This document shows positions 8,465-16,364 of a stretch of DNA of 41,250 nt, piece after piece. The stretch comes from Daejeonella sp. GTDB lineage: Bacteria > Bacteroidota > Bacteroidia > Sphingobacteriales > Sphingobacteriaceae. Below the pieces are notes generated by a model. That model saw only the letters and a program-made list of their open reading frames with translations, made no database searches and was not told the DNA's origin. The stretch is taken from the NCBI GenBank assembly GCA_030831705.1, contig JAURKO010000092.1:1-41250 (forward strand). Reading direction: 5' to 3'. The position numbers and the translations under genes are program-made. Position 1 is the first letter of the stretch; each line of letters opens with the position of its first letter.

Positions 8465-9117
8465 TAATTAAATCAAAGCCCTTATCGCAATTCTGGTTAA
8501 AATTTATTGGTTACATCCTGTCAATATTTTTCGAAAAAATTTATTTGAATAAGATAGTTATAAGGCCTGTTGAGATTAAATCTAACCATTCCTATATTTT
8601 ATCAATGAATCACTTCAGTTTTGCAGATGGTCCTTTAGGTTTTTATCTGGCCTATCAGTTATTTTTCAAGCAGGGCAAAATGAAACGGTTTTACATTATG
8701 TCTTTGAAAAAGCAAATGGAAAAAAAATGGTGGCTAAGATATTTAGGTTCATTTTCTGTTGATCCGGGAAAGTTATCGGTGAATGAAAGTTTGGCCTATG
8801 CAGCTGAAATATTGAATGAACCCGGTAATTTATTATTATTTTTTCCTCAAGGGAATCTTGAAAGCGTTCATATCAGGACTATACAATGTGAGGACGGAAT
8901 ATCACAAATAGTACCACAAATAACAGGAAAGTGCCAGCTATTATGGAGTAGCAACATCGGTGAATATTTTGAAAGTTTGTGGCCTTCTGTATATTTTAAT
9001 ATGCTCGATTGCGGTACCGCCAAAGATTTTGATTTCGACCAGTTTAAACAAGAGATAAACAAGCATCATAAAGAGTCTCTAAAAAAGAGTGTGAGATTTA
9101 CCGTGGAAGAAGATTAA
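8461..9117 (+). CDS. LPLAT/PlsC-like acyltransferase
   Basis: 218 residues. The catalytic HX4D motif is NHFSFAD with His51 and Asp56; block III is FFPQGNLES, a Gln variant of the usual FPEG. A hydrophobic N-terminal segment (about 10-25) suggests membrane association. Such enzymes move an acyl chain from ACP or CoA to a glycerol-phosphate, lipid A or other hydroxyl/amine acceptor. It overlaps the hydrolase gene by 4 bases and is the last gene of the run. Its presence suggests that the product of the operon ends up esterified to a lipid or similar acceptor. The acceptor cannot be predicted. Confidence 0.78.
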   Translation: MIIKSKPLSQFWLKFIGYILSIFFEKIYLNKIVIRPVEIKSNHSYILSMNHFSFADGPLGFYLAYQLFFKQGKMKRFYIMSLKKQMEKKWWLRYLGSFSVDPGKLSVNESLAYAAEILNEPGNLLLFFPQGNLESVHIRTIQCEDGISQIVPQITGKCQLLWSSNIGEYFESLWPSVYFNMLDCGTAKDFDFDQFKQEINKHHKESLKKSVRFTVEED

Positions 9118-9167
9118 AACATTATTAGGTATAACGTGAACTTGATTTAATATTTAACAACCACATA

Positions 9168-9307
9168 CCTGCCAGCAGGCAGGGAAACATAGCATATTAT
9201 CGCTACCAACCTCCATTTTAGACACAGATAGCCTTGAAACTTTGTTTCAATCTATGTAATTTACAATCTATGTTTCCTTTAAAAAAATAATATAATTCAA
9301 TCTATGT
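9168..9307. repeat. Intergenic repeats: small hairpin plus three CAATCTATGT units
   Basis: The 291-base gap before msrA holds a 6-bp hairpin CCTGCC/GGCAGG (9168-9173 with 9178-9183) and three copies of CAATCTATGT at 9248-9257, 9264-9273 and 9298-9307. A decayed inverted copy starts near 9222, giving a TTGAAAC/GTTTCAA stem around 9233-9250. No coding potential is seen. Such decayed short repeats are frequent between genes of this phylum. Confidence 0.6.
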
Positions 9308-9408
9308 GGTTAGATATTTATATATCGAACTTAGGTAAAGTTTTGACTTTGTTCCATTAAATAAAATCTATAATAATCCATGTTACGTATCTTCAATAAA
9401 AAAATAAA

Positions 9409-10059
9409 ATGAAAAATTACTTTAACATCATACCCGCATTTGTTCTTGTGCTGGTATTGTTTTCCTGTGAAGCAATCTCTCAGAAAAAATCAGATGTCAG
9501 AAAAGTGAAACTCACAGCACCTCAGGGTAAAGCAATCGCTGCATTTGCGGAAGGCTGCTTCTGGTGTTCTGAGCATATCTTTGAGGCAGTGGTGGGCGTA
9601 GATTCGGCCATTTCAGGTTATGCAGGTGGAAATGTACCTAATCCAACCTATGATCTTGTTAATACTGAAACTACCGGCCATGCAGAAACTGTTTTAGTTT
9701 ATTATAACCCTAAAGTAATCTCCTATGGAGAACTTTGTAAGGTATTCTTTGCTTCACACGACCCAACTACGCCTAATCAGCAGGGGCCCGACAGAGGTTC
9801 ATCGTACCGTTCTATACTTTTTTATAATGGTGAAGTAGAAAAAGCTGCCGCACAACAGGCAGTAAAAGATGCCACTAACTCCGGCAGATTCAAAAAATCA
9901 ATTGTTACTGAGTTGAAGCCCATGACCGAATTCTATCGTGCAGAGGGCTATCATCAGGATTATATCGAACACAACCCAAATCAGGGCTACGTAAGGGCGG
10001 TTTCAATTCCAAGGTTTCAATTGTTTAAGAAGACGTATAAGGGAAAGCTTAAGTTGTAA
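9409..10059 (+). CDS. msrA: Peptide-methionine (S)-S-oxide reductase, exported lipoprotein form
   Basis: 216 residues. MsrA signature GCFWC with its catalytic first Cys (EGCFWCSEH, about residue 50-58), then GYAGG and HDPTTPNQQGPDRGSSYRS. It reduces methionine-S-sulfoxide in proteins. The N-terminus is a signal peptide ending in LFSC, a lipobox, so the mature protein would be lipid-anchored outside the cytoplasm, where it could repair oxidised envelope proteins. No thioredoxin-like partner is adjacent, although a DsbD homologue lies at 34828-36864. A repeated 34-base element begins at its stop codon. Confidence 0.93.
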   Translation: MKNYFNIIPAFVLVLVLFSCEAISQKKSDVRKVKLTAPQGKAIAAFAEGCFWCSEHIFEAVVGVDSAISGYAGGNVPNPTYDLVNTETTGHAETVLVYYNPKVISYGELCKVFFASHDPTTPNQQGPDRGSSYRSILFYNGEVEKAAAQQAVKDATNSGRFKKSIVTELKPMTEFYRAEGYHQDYIEHNPNQGYVRAVSIPRFQLFKKTYKGKLKL

Positions 10060-10087
10060 GTAATAAGTTATAGGTTGTAAGTTTTTA
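10053..10087 (+). repeat. GTTGTAAGTAATAAG element at the msrA stop codon
   Basis: About 34 bases starting in the last codons of msrA. A near-identical copy (one clear mismatch plus one extra T) lies on the other strand at 19000-19033, also immediately at the 3' end of a gene and in the same orientation relative to that gene. The TAA of GTTGTAAG serves as the msrA stop. Function unknown. Confidence 0.65.
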
Positions 10088-10327
10088 TTCATTCTCCATT
10101 GGAATAATTTAACTCAAAACTTAAATTGTTTTTATTCGATACCTTTTGATTTTGGGGAAAACTTTTGTTCTTGAATTACAATCCCATTTGCTAATTATCT
10201 CATTATCAAATTTACTAATTCAAACTTTTGTAAACGCGACTGACGAATTTATCTTGCATGATGACTATGTAAATTCGTAAGTCTCCACATTTTCAAATTT
10301 GCTAATTGATTTCTCTACCTTAGCTAA

Positions 10328-11554
10328 ATGGATTATCAGGTACACCAGATGCAAAACGGAATACGTGTTTTGCATAAACCAAGCCCTTCTAATATTTCAC
10401 ATACCTGTATTATTATCAATGCGGGTTCCCGTGATGAAGATCCTTCCAAAGATGGGCTCGCACATTTCATAGAGCACCTACTTTTTAAACAAACTGAAAA
10501 AAGAAATACGAACCAGATCCTTAACCGCCTTGAATTGGTTGGAGGTGATCTGAATGCCTACACCACAAAGGAATATACCTGTATTCATGCCTCTTTTTTG
10601 AAACCTCACCTTGAACGATCACTGGATCTGTTTGAAGATATTATTTTTCATTCCGTATTTCCTGAAGAGGAGATGAGTAAGGAAAAAGAGGTTATTCTTG
10701 ATGAAATAGCTTCGTACCAAGATCAGCCAGATGAGGCCATCAATGATGATTTCGAAGATCTACTTTTCGAAGGACATCCGCTGGGTCGTAATATCCTAGG
10801 TACTCCAACAAGCGTACAAAGTTTTACTAAAACGGATATTTTCAATTTCCACAAGGCAAACTACCGTACAGATGAAATCATTATCGGAATTTTCGGGGAT
10901 TATGATTTAAAAACAATTATCCGCCTCAGTGAAAAAATTTTTGCGAGGATTCCAGCCAATTTGCCTGAAAGAAAACGCGAAAAAATAGAATCATATTCCG
11001 CGAAAAACTTGGTTTTCACTAAACCCATAAACCAGTCGCATTGCGTAATTGGTAACCAATCCTATTCCATGCATCACAAACATAAGACCGCATTTCTCCT
11101 GGTCAATAATCTGCTGGGAGGCACAGGGATGAGCTCAAGACTAAATCTCGAAATCCGGGAAAAATATGGTATAGCCTATACCATAGAATCAAACTATACC
11201 CCAATGAGTGATACCGGTATTTTTTCAATTTATTTTGGTACCGACTCCGAAAAAACAGAAAAAGCCATCAAACTCGTAGAAAAAGAACTCAGAAAGCTCC
11301 GTGAACAAAAACTTGGTCCGGTACAACTGAAACAAGCAAAAGATAAATTTATCGGACAAATCGCACTCGGTGAAGAAAACAGAATGGGACTGCTAATTTC
11401 AATGAGCAAAAGTCTGCTGGATTACGGCCGTGTTGATTCCCTGGAAGAAATATTTGCAAAAATAAATGCAGTTACCAATTCCCAAGTGCTTGAAATTGCC
11501 AATGACATGTTCCATCCGAAAAAACTCAGTTCTATGATCTTCAATCCGAAATGA
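10328..11554 (+). CDS. M16-family zinc metallopeptidase
   Basis: 408 residues. The inverted zinc motif HXXEH is HFIEH at about 46-50 with a distal Glu in the following helix (KEKEVILDEIASYQD), as in mitochondrial processing peptidase-like and PqqL/YmxG proteins. The peptidase M16 N-domain is followed by the M16_C inactive half (from about 165). No signal peptide is seen, so it probably acts in the cytoplasm on peptides. The TGA stop overlaps the ATG of the GntR remnant as ATGA. Start ATG follows an AT-rich gap. Confidence 0.9.
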   Translation: MDYQVHQMQNGIRVLHKPSPSNISHTCIIINAGSRDEDPSKDGLAHFIEHLLFKQTEKRNTNQILNRLELVGGDLNAYTTKEYTCIHASFLKPHLERSLDLFEDIIFHSVFPEEEMSKEKEVILDEIASYQDQPDEAINDDFEDLLFEGHPLGRNILGTPTSVQSFTKTDIFNFHKANYRTDEIIIGIFGDYDLKTIIRLSEKIFARIPANLPERKREKIESYSAKNLVFTKPINQSHCVIGNQSYSMHHKHKTAFLLVNNLLGGTGMSSRLNLEIREKYGIAYTIESNYTPMSDTGIFSIYFGTDSEKTEKAIKLVEKELRKLREQKLGPVQLKQAKDKFIGQIALGEENRMGLLISMSKSLLDYGRVDSLEEIFAKINAVTNSQVLEIANDMFHPKKLSSMIFNPK

Positions 11555-11700
11555 AACGTACCGGATTATTTAATCACATTCAGATTGATGAGTATTCTGC
11601 AACACCGAAGTATCTTCAATTAACAAATTCAATAAAAGATGCAATTATCACCGGTAAAATTAAAAAAGATGTGCAGAGGTTCCGTTTCACCTTACCTTGA
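11551..11700 (+). pseudogene. Truncated GntR-family regulator of the rhamnose operon
   Basis: A 49-codon frame whose first 40 residues (HIQIDEYSATPKYLQLTNSI then KDAIITGKIKKD) match the start of the GntR-type regulator that typically precedes Bacteroidota rhamnose operons. The family continues after GKIxKxD into the winged helix (for example LPSINEL), but here it switches to an unrelated VQRFRFTLP and stops. The recognition helix and all of the rest are absent, so it cannot bind DNA as a GntR protein. A single internal deletion is the simplest explanation. The start overlaps the M16 stop (ATGA). Confidence 0.75.
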
Positions 11701-11770
11701 GACCTTCTCTTTAAAAATTTTTAGCCATACAAAAAAATGTATTATCTTATTATCACTATTCAGGCTTGCG

Positions 11771-11786
11771 TGACAGTGCATGACAG
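11771..11786 (+). promoter_or_regulatory. TGACAG direct repeat upstream of rhaT, possible operator
   Basis: TGACAG occurs at 11771-11776 and 11781-11786, exactly ten bases apart, so on the same helix face, 45 bases before rhaT. The position suits a regulator site, but no consensus known to me is matched. Confidence 0.25.
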
Positions 11787-11830
11787 CTGGATACTAAATG
11801 TTCATTAATTTTAATTATTAATCCCAATTC

Positions 11831-12907
11831 ATGCAAGCAATTTTAGGTGTCATTTTCCATTTAATAGGCGGGGCTGCATCTGGCAGTTTTTACCTTCCAT
11901 TCAAGAGAGTCAAGGGCTGGTCATGGGAAAGCTACTGGATAATCGGTGGACTATTTTCCTGGCTTATTGTACCTCCACTGGCAGCCTACCTCACCATTCC
12001 AGCATTTTCTGAGATTATAGCCAATACCGATGGCTCCATTCTAAAGGTTACTTTCATCATGGGCTTGTTATGGGGAATTGGTGGTCTAACCTACGGACTT
12101 GGAGTTCGTTACCTAGGTATGTCTCTTGGAAACTCCGTTGTTTTAGGCTTCTGCTCCGCCCTAGGTTCATTACTCCCGCCCGTGTTTTACGATTTATATC
12201 CGCAAGCCGGAAAAGTCAGTTTTACACAAATGCTCAACGATGATGGTGGCCGTATCGTTCTTCTTGGAGTGCTGGTTTGTCTTTTTGGGATTTTCTTGTG
12301 TGGCCGCGCCGGAATGCTGAAGGAGCGTGAATTAAGCGAAGAGACCAAAAAAGAAAGTATTCAGGAGTTCAATTTAGTGAAGGGTTTGATTGTAGCGATC
12401 ATTTCAGGAGTATTAAGCGCCTGTTTCAATTTCGGGATTGAAGCCGGAAAACCAATGGCAGATGCTGCAAATGCCCTGTGGAAAATCGCTAATCCAACAG
12501 AAACAACTGAGTTCCTTTTTCAAAATAATGTAACCTATGTCGTACTTTTATGGGGTGGATTAGCAACCAACCTGATCTGGTGTATGATCCTGAATACCCG
12601 AAACAAAACATTTGGCGATTATTCGAATAAAAAGACTCCACTATTGAAAAATTATATATTTTCGGCAATAGCAGGTACTACCTGGTTTTTGCAATTCTTT
12701 TTCTATGGTATGGGCGAAAGCAAGCTGGGGAACGGAGCAAGCTCCTGGATCCTGCACATGGCCTTCATAATCCTGATTGCAAATATGTGGGGGCTGTTGC
12801 TAAAAGAATGGACAGCAGTAAGCAAAAAAACATTTTCAACCTTTACTATGGGGATTATAACCATCATTCTTTCAGTTTTGCTGGTAGGTTATGGCAATTC
12901 CATTTAA
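11831..12907 (+). CDS. rhaT: L-rhamnose/H+ symporter
   Basis: 358 residues, about ten predicted hydrophobic helices, of the RhaT family in the drug/metabolite transporter superfamily. The N-terminal GGAASGSFYLPFKRVKGWSWE and LTYGLGVRYLGMSLGNSV segments are typical of RhaT. It would import L-rhamnose with protons across the inner membrane. It is the first gene of the rhamnose operon, 16 bases before the fused aldolase gene. No TonB-dependent outer-membrane receptor or rhamnosidase is adjacent, so free rhamnose or products of enzymes encoded elsewhere are the likely source. Confidence 0.93.
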   Translation: MQAILGVIFHLIGGAASGSFYLPFKRVKGWSWESYWIIGGLFSWLIVPPLAAYLTIPAFSEIIANTDGSILKVTFIMGLLWGIGGLTYGLGVRYLGMSLGNSVVLGFCSALGSLLPPVFYDLYPQAGKVSFTQMLNDDGGRIVLLGVLVCLFGIFLCGRAGMLKERELSEETKKESIQEFNLVKGLIVAIISGVLSACFNFGIEAGKPMADAANALWKIANPTETTEFLFQNNVTYVVLLWGGLATNLIWCMILNTRNKTFGDYSNKKTPLLKNYIFSAIAGTTWFLQFFFYGMGESKLGNGASSWILHMAFIILIANMWGLLLKEWTAVSKKTFSTFTMGIITIILSVLLVGYGNSI

Positions 12908-12923
12908 ATAAAACCAATTCCAT

Positions 12924-15038
12924 ATGACACAATCAAATTTTAAACATGTAAGCTACCTGTGGGATGATGCTACAGCTGCTAAACTTGCAGGAGATGAAGT
13001 AGCATTGTTAATTTATAGGTCTAATATTTTAGGCGCCGACCTAAGATTAACCAATTACGGCGGCGGAAATACTTCCTGCAAAGTGATGGCTAAAGATCCC
13101 CTAACTGGGATAGAAACTGAGATCATGTGGATCAAAGGATCAGGTGGGGATATTGGAACTTTAAAGAAAAGCGGACTCGCAGCACTTTATAATGATCGTT
13201 TATGTAATCTGAAAAATATCTACCGCGGCCTTGAGCATGAAGATGAAATGGTGGAATTGTTTAACCATTGTATTTATGATCTGAATTCAAAAGCTCCATC
13301 CATCGATACACCACTTCATGGTTTTCTTCCCTTCAAACATATTGATCACCTACATCCTGATGCGGCAATTGCAATTGCTGCAGCAAAAGATGGAAAAAAA
13401 ATCACCGCAGAACTTTTTGACAATAAAATTGGCTGGGTTGACTGGAGAAAGCCAGGTTTTGAACTGGGATTGGAACTAAAGGCCTGCCTGGATTCTAACC
13501 CCGGAATAAAAGGAATTATGTTAGGTTCTCATGGCTTGTTCACTTGGGGTGATACAGCTTATGAATCTTATATCAACACCCTCGAAGTGGTTGAAAAATG
13601 CGCTGAATTTATTGAGGAAAGCGTCAGAAAAAATGGAAGCGTATTTGCCGGAAAGAAAATAAATGGACTTCCGGAACAGCAAAGAAGGGAACAGGCAGCG
13701 AAAATTGCTCCTGTTTTACGCGGACTTTGTTCGTCAGAACGCTCCATGATTGGTCACTTCACTGATGATCCAAGGGTTCTGGAATTTATCAATTCTAATG
13801 ATTTGAACCGACTTGCCCCATTGGGCACGAGCTGCCCTGATCACTTTTTAAGAACGAAAATTAGTCCGCTGATACTTAATCTTGAGCCTGATGCGGATCT
13901 TAGCAATCCCAAAGAACTAATCACAAATCTTCAGCCACTTTTTGAAGCTTACCGAAAAATGTATGCAGAGTACTACAATAGCTGCAAACATCCAAACTCG
14001 CCTGCCATAAGGGATTCTAATCCGGTAATTATTCTTTACCCGGGAGTAGGACTATTCTCTTTCTCTAAGGATAAACAAACTGCCAGAGTTGCTGCAGAAT
14101 TTTATACCAATGCAATTAATGTAATGCGCGGAGCAGAGGCAATTTCTGAATACACTTCACTTCCAAGACAGGAAGCATTTAATATCGAATACTGGTTACT
14201 TGAAGAAGCAAAACTTCAAAGGATGCCAAAACCAAAATCATTGAGTGGCAAAATTGCATTGGTGACAGGAAGTGCAGGTGGTATTGGTAAAGCAATTTCA
14301 AGAAAGTTTGTTGAAGAAGGCGCTGTAGTTGTTTTGAATGACCTCGATCAGGACCGCTTGGAAAGTGCAGGATCCCAATTCCTCCAAGAATTTGGCCGAG
14401 ATAGCTATACAACTGTACAACTGAATGTTACCGAAGACGCAGATATAAAAAATGCTTTTGCACAGGCTGCCCTTAGCTTTGGTGGAATAGATATTGTAGT
14501 AAATTGTGCCGGTTTGTCTATTTCAAAACCGATTGAAGAACATACCGATAAGGACTGGGATCTACTTTATGATGTGCTGGTGAAAGGTCAGTTTAAAATT
14601 ACTCAGGAAGCCGTAAATACCATGAGAAAGCAGAATATGGGAGGTGATGTTTTAAATATTGTGAGCAAAAATGCCCTTGTTTCTGGTCCGAATAATGCCG
14701 GCTACGGCTCTGCAAAAGCTGCTCAATTACACCTGAGCCGCTTGAACGCTGCTGAACTTGGTCCGGATAAAATCCGCGTCAATGTGGTTAATCCTGATGC
14801 AGTGATCGCCGACAGCAAAATCTGGGAAGGTGCATGGGCTGAAGGAAGGGCTAAAGCTTATGGAGTTACCGTTGCCGAACTGCCTGCATATTATTCAAAA
14901 CGTACCCTGCTGAATGAAACTATTTTACCTGAGGATATTGCTAATGCCTGCTACGTTTTTGTAGGTGGCTTGTTAAAAAAATCAACCGGAAATGTCTTGA
15001 ATGTGGATGGTGGTGTGGCAATGGCTTTTGTGAGATAA
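12924..15038 (+). CDS. rhaD: Fused rhamnulose-1-phosphate aldolase / short-chain dehydrogenase
   Basis: 704 residues with two domains. N-terminal class II aldolase (about 25-400): candidate zinc/catalytic histidines HG at 132 and HIDHLHPD at 139-146, later GSHGLFTWG. C-terminal SDR (about 440-704): VTGSAGGIG from 447, Tyr594 and Lys598 (YGSAK), NVDGG near the end. The aldolase splits rhamnulose-1-phosphate into dihydroxyacetone phosphate and L-lactaldehyde; the dehydrogenase domain probably oxidises lactaldehyde. This fusion is known from Bacteroidota, Bacillus and others. It sits between the transporter and isomerase genes with 16- and 22-base gaps. The symbol refers to the aldolase half. 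Confidence 0.92.
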   Translation: MTQSNFKHVSYLWDDATAAKLAGDEVALLIYRSNILGADLRLTNYGGGNTSCKVMAKDPLTGIETEIMWIKGSGGDIGTLKKSGLAALYNDRLCNLKNIYRGLEHEDEMVELFNHCIYDLNSKAPSIDTPLHGFLPFKHIDHLHPDAAIAIAAAKDGKKITAELFDNKIGWVDWRKPGFELGLELKACLDSNPGIKGIMLGSHGLFTWGDTAYESYINTLEVVEKCAEFIEESVRKNGSVFAGKKINGLPEQQRREQAAKIAPVLRGLCSSERSMIGHFTDDPRVLEFINSNDLNRLAPLGTSCPDHFLRTKISPLILNLEPDADLSNPKELITNLQPLFEAYRKMYAEYYNSCKHPNSPAIRDSNPVIILYPGVGLFSFSKDKQTARVAAEFYTNAINVMRGAEAISEYTSLPRQEAFNIEYWLLEEAKLQRMPKPKSLSGKIALVTGSAGGIGKAISRKFVEEGAVVVLNDLDQDRLESAGSQFLQEFGRDSYTTVQLNVTEDADIKNAFAQAALSFGGIDIVVNCAGLSISKPIEEHTDKDWDLLYDVLVKGQFKITQEAVNTMRKQNMGGDVLNIVSKNALVSGPNNAGYGSAKAAQLHLSRLNAAELGPDKIRVNVVNPDAVIADSKIWEGAWAEGRAKAYGVTVAELPAYYSKRTLLNETILPEDIANACYVFVGGLLKKSTGNVLNVDGGVAMAFVR

Positions 15039-15060
15039 GAGCATAAATAAATAAGAAATT

Positions 15061-16335
15061 ATGAAGCTTGACGACAGTAAAATTGCTCAGCATAATCAAA
15101 AATTAGGAAAAATTCACAATTCAAAATTTGAGTTTTTAAAAACACAAATTAATGATTGTGAGTCTATTATATCTAAATTAATCGACTTCCAGATTGCAAT
15201 TCCCAGCTGGGCTTTGGGAAATGGAGGAACCCGTTTCGGACGCTTTGCCGGAGGTGGTGAACCCCGAAATCTGGAAGAAAAGATTGAAGATGTTGGTTTA
15301 ATGAACAAACTAAACCGATCAGGCAATGCAATTTCTCTTCACATTCCCTGGGATATTCCTAAAGATTATCAGGCAATCCGCGATCTGGCAAAGGATCATG
15401 GATTACGCTTTGATGCGATGAATTCTAATACTTTCCAAGACCAAAAAGGACAGCAGGAAAGTTATAAATATGGTTCACTTCAGCATGTTAATCCGGCTGT
15501 TCGAAAGCAAGCAATAGACCATAATATTGAGGTGATCAAACATGGTATTGAACTGGGATCAAAATCATTAACGGTATGGCTAGCTGATGGTTCCTGTTTC
15601 CCTGGACAACTAAATTTCAGAACTGCATTTCAGAATACACTAGAGAGTTTGAAGGAAATTTATGCTGCATTACCACCCGACTGGAAAATGTTTGTGGAAT
15701 ATAAAGCCTATGAGCCTAATTTCTATTCAACCACAGTTGGCGACTGGGGTCAATCTTTATTATATGCCAGTAAATTAGGGCCAAAAGCTTTTACACTTGT
15801 AGATTTAGGCCATCACTTACCTAATGCGAATATCGAACAGATCGTTTCACTGCTTTTGATGGAAGGTAAACTTGGGGGCTTTCACTTTAACGATTCCAAA
15901 TACGGCGATGACGACCTAACTGCGGGCAGTATCAAGCCTTATCAGCTATTTCTGATATTTAATGAACTGATTGAAGGTATGGATGATCGGAAAATGAACC
16001 ATGCTACAGATCTGGGCTGGATGATCGATGCTTCGCATAATGTCAAAGATCCGCTTGAAGATCTCCTACAATCTGTAGAGGCGATCATGATAGCCTATAC
16101 CCAGGCATTGATCGTAGACCGAAAATCACTTAGGGAAGCACAGTTGAAAAACGATGTGGCCCGTGCTCAGGAAATTTTGCAGGATAGTTTCCGTACCGAT
16201 GTGAGACCATTGGTTGCTGAAGCTCGCCTTCGTTCAGGTGGAGCGTTAAACCCAATAGGTTTATTCCGAGAATTAAATATTCGGACAGAACTAATCAGAG
16301 AAAGAGGTATGGAGACTGCTGCTACTGGACTATAA
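15061..16335 (+). CDS. rhaI: L-rhamnose isomerase, RhaI type
   Basis: 424 residues, TIM-barrel xylose-isomerase superfamily. Candidate metal ligands and active-site segments: VEYKAYEPNFY, VDLGHHLPN, GFHFNDSKYGDDD. It matches the Pseudomonas stutzeri/Gram-positive-like RhaI group rather than E. coli RhaA. It interconverts L-rhamnose and L-rhamnulose with a divalent metal. Located third in the operon, 22 bases after the aldolase fusion and 29 bases before the kinase. No unusual features. Confidence 0.92.
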   Translation: MKLDDSKIAQHNQKLGKIHNSKFEFLKTQINDCESIISKLIDFQIAIPSWALGNGGTRFGRFAGGGEPRNLEEKIEDVGLMNKLNRSGNAISLHIPWDIPKDYQAIRDLAKDHGLRFDAMNSNTFQDQKGQQESYKYGSLQHVNPAVRKQAIDHNIEVIKHGIELGSKSLTVWLADGSCFPGQLNFRTAFQNTLESLKEIYAALPPDWKMFVEYKAYEPNFYSTTVGDWGQSLLYASKLGPKAFTLVDLGHHLPNANIEQIVSLLLMEGKLGGFHFNDSKYGDDDLTAGSIKPYQLFLIFNELIEGMDDRKMNHATDLGWMIDASHNVKDPLEDLLQSVEAIMIAYTQALIVDRKSLREAQLKNDVARAQEILQDSFRTDVRPLVAEARLRSGGALNPIGLFRELNIRTELIRERGMETAATGL

Positions 16336-16364
16336 TCAATTTAATCAGAACAAAATATAAAATC

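Noticed and set aside
3526-9117. Aryl polyene or flexirubin cluster
   Set aside because: No chain-length factor, ammonia lyase, AMP-ligase, MMPL exporter or dialkylresorcinol enzymes, and an enoyl reductase is present.
9248-9307. CRISPR array
   Set aside because: Units are only 10 bases, spacing is 6-24 bases and irregular, and no cas gene is near.
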